Source: Gelidibacter maritimus (GTDB lineage Bacteria > Bacteroidota > Bacteroidia > Flavobacteriales > Flavobacteriaceae). From it: a stretch of DNA of 64,000 bases. Below the pieces are notes generated by a model, which saw only the letters and a list, made by a program, of their open reading frames with translations, was not told where the DNA came from and did not search any database. This document shows positions 63,716-64,000 of this stretch, in pieces. Location of the stretch: contig NZ_JACGLT010000008.1 in NCBI RefSeq assembly GCF_014062315.1, forward strand, positions 124,001-188,000. Reading direction: 5' to 3'. The stretch's first letter is position 1. Each line of letters opens with the position of its first letter. The translations under genes were made by a program, and so were the position numbers.

Positions 63716-64000
63716 TTATTTTTTCTTTATGTGTCCTGAACCAGTTGATTGTGGAGTGCTGAAGTTTTTTTTGATATCTATATTTAAATCGTCCTTTGCG
63801 ATATCAATCATCTTCTCCAAATAATCTATCTTGATCTGTTTGCGCCCAACTATGGCTTCAAGCTCCTTTATTCGAGCCTGTTGTTCTTTCATCTTCTGGG
63901 TGCTACTGTTTTTCATCTCTACAATTCTTGAACCTTTTTCATTAAAGGTAGAAAATTTATGAATCCATTTGTAAATCGATACATTACTTATATTATGCAA
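63716..64000 (-). CDS. IS3-family transposase OrfA (5' end outside window)
   Basis: The visible 94 codons carry the end of a helix-turn-helix (ISNVSIYKWIHKF) and a leucine-zipper-like coiled coil (KEQQARIKELEAIVGRKQIKIDYLEK), as expected for OrfA. It ends in GHIKKK at a run of six A (63720-63724 region), after which the -1 frame is open into orfB, so a fused OrfAB product by -1 frameshifting is plausible. The start lies beyond the right edge. Confidence 0.85.
   Translation of the reverse strand: MHNISNVSIYKWIHKFSTFNEKGSRIVEMKNSSTQKMKEQQARIKELEAIVGRKQIKIDYLEKMIDIAKDDLNIDIKKNFSTPQSTGSGHIKKK

Larger units (their letters stand above)
62851..64000 (-). mobile_element. IS3-family insertion sequence, truncated by the window edge
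   Basis: Two overlapping-frame genes, orfA and orfB, of an IS3-family element run to the right edge. The end near 62851 begins TGAATAGAGTTGACCG on the plus strand, and IS3 elements usually end TG...CA, so this may be the terminal repeat. TG at 62841 is a second possibility. The other end is outside the window, so the exact boundary is unverified. OrfB has an internal stop. Confidence 0.75.

Noticed and set aside
1-64000. tRNA and rRNA genes
   Set aside because: I read the spacers for tRNA-like cloverleaf and T-loop sequence and found none; a covariance search was not possible.

Overview
The window looks like a chromosomal segment from a member of the Flavobacteriaceae (Bacteroidota). The evidence is low GC, Bacteroidota-type -7 promoter boxes (TAnnTTTG) ahead of several genes, a short primary sigma factor of 287 residues, TamL, SusC/SusD and DUF6520 proteins, and weak Shine-Dalgarno signals. 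No species can be named from the sequence alone.

Layout. (1) 1-17.7 kb is mostly housekeeping: the 3' part of tamL, fbaA, accD, a PAS histidine kinase, rpsO, pnp, proC-proB-proA, a small unknown protein, rpoD, rpe and a CBS-pair protein. A 1.6-kb repeat array lies between rpoD and rpe. (2) 18.1-51.3 kb is one long minus-strand surface-polysaccharide locus. It has Wza- and Wzc-like export proteins, a WecA-like and two WcaJ-like initiating transferases, Wzx, Wzy, three GT4 glycosyltransferases, a hexapeptide acyltransferase, two ATP-grasp enzymes, a CapK-like adenylating enzyme and two paralogous (de)acetylase-like proteins. It also carries a nonulosonic-acid pathway of legionaminic type: legB, legC, neuB/legI, neuC/legG, neuD/legH, neuA/legF and a PtmE-like nucleotidyltransferase. 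A PIG-L deacetylase plus a formyltransferase sit inside that operon, and a GT-B protein with sialyltransferase-like motifs follows. (3) cysQ at 52 kb is followed by a 0.9-kb higher-order tandem repeat. (4) 53.8-62.5 kb holds an XRE regulator with a palindromic operator, a large nested inverted-repeat structure, a SusC-SusD-zinc metalloprotease operon, and a convergent MauE-like/DUF6520 pair. (5) The right edge is an IS3-family element whose orfB carries one in-frame stop.

How it fits together. The 33-kb locus should make an Und-PP-linked repeat unit, decorate it (acylation, possible N-formylation, possible amino-acid attachment), flip and polymerise it through Wzx/Wzy, and export it through Wza/Wzc. 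The predicted repeat unit includes a legionaminic-acid-like sugar.

The spacers are unusual. Many carry 7-bp tandem repeats of several unrelated motifs whose consensus drifts while the 7-bp register is kept. Others carry CCCCTAAAGGGG-type palindromes that surround a DUF559 nuclease gene, or GTCCC/GGGAC palindromes that surround a RAYT-type transposase. I consider the most notable candidates to be the heptad spacers, the nested structure at 54.26-54.37 kb, the SusCD/metalloprotease/DUF6520/MauE group, and the deacetylase-formyltransferase branch of the nonulosonic-acid pathway.
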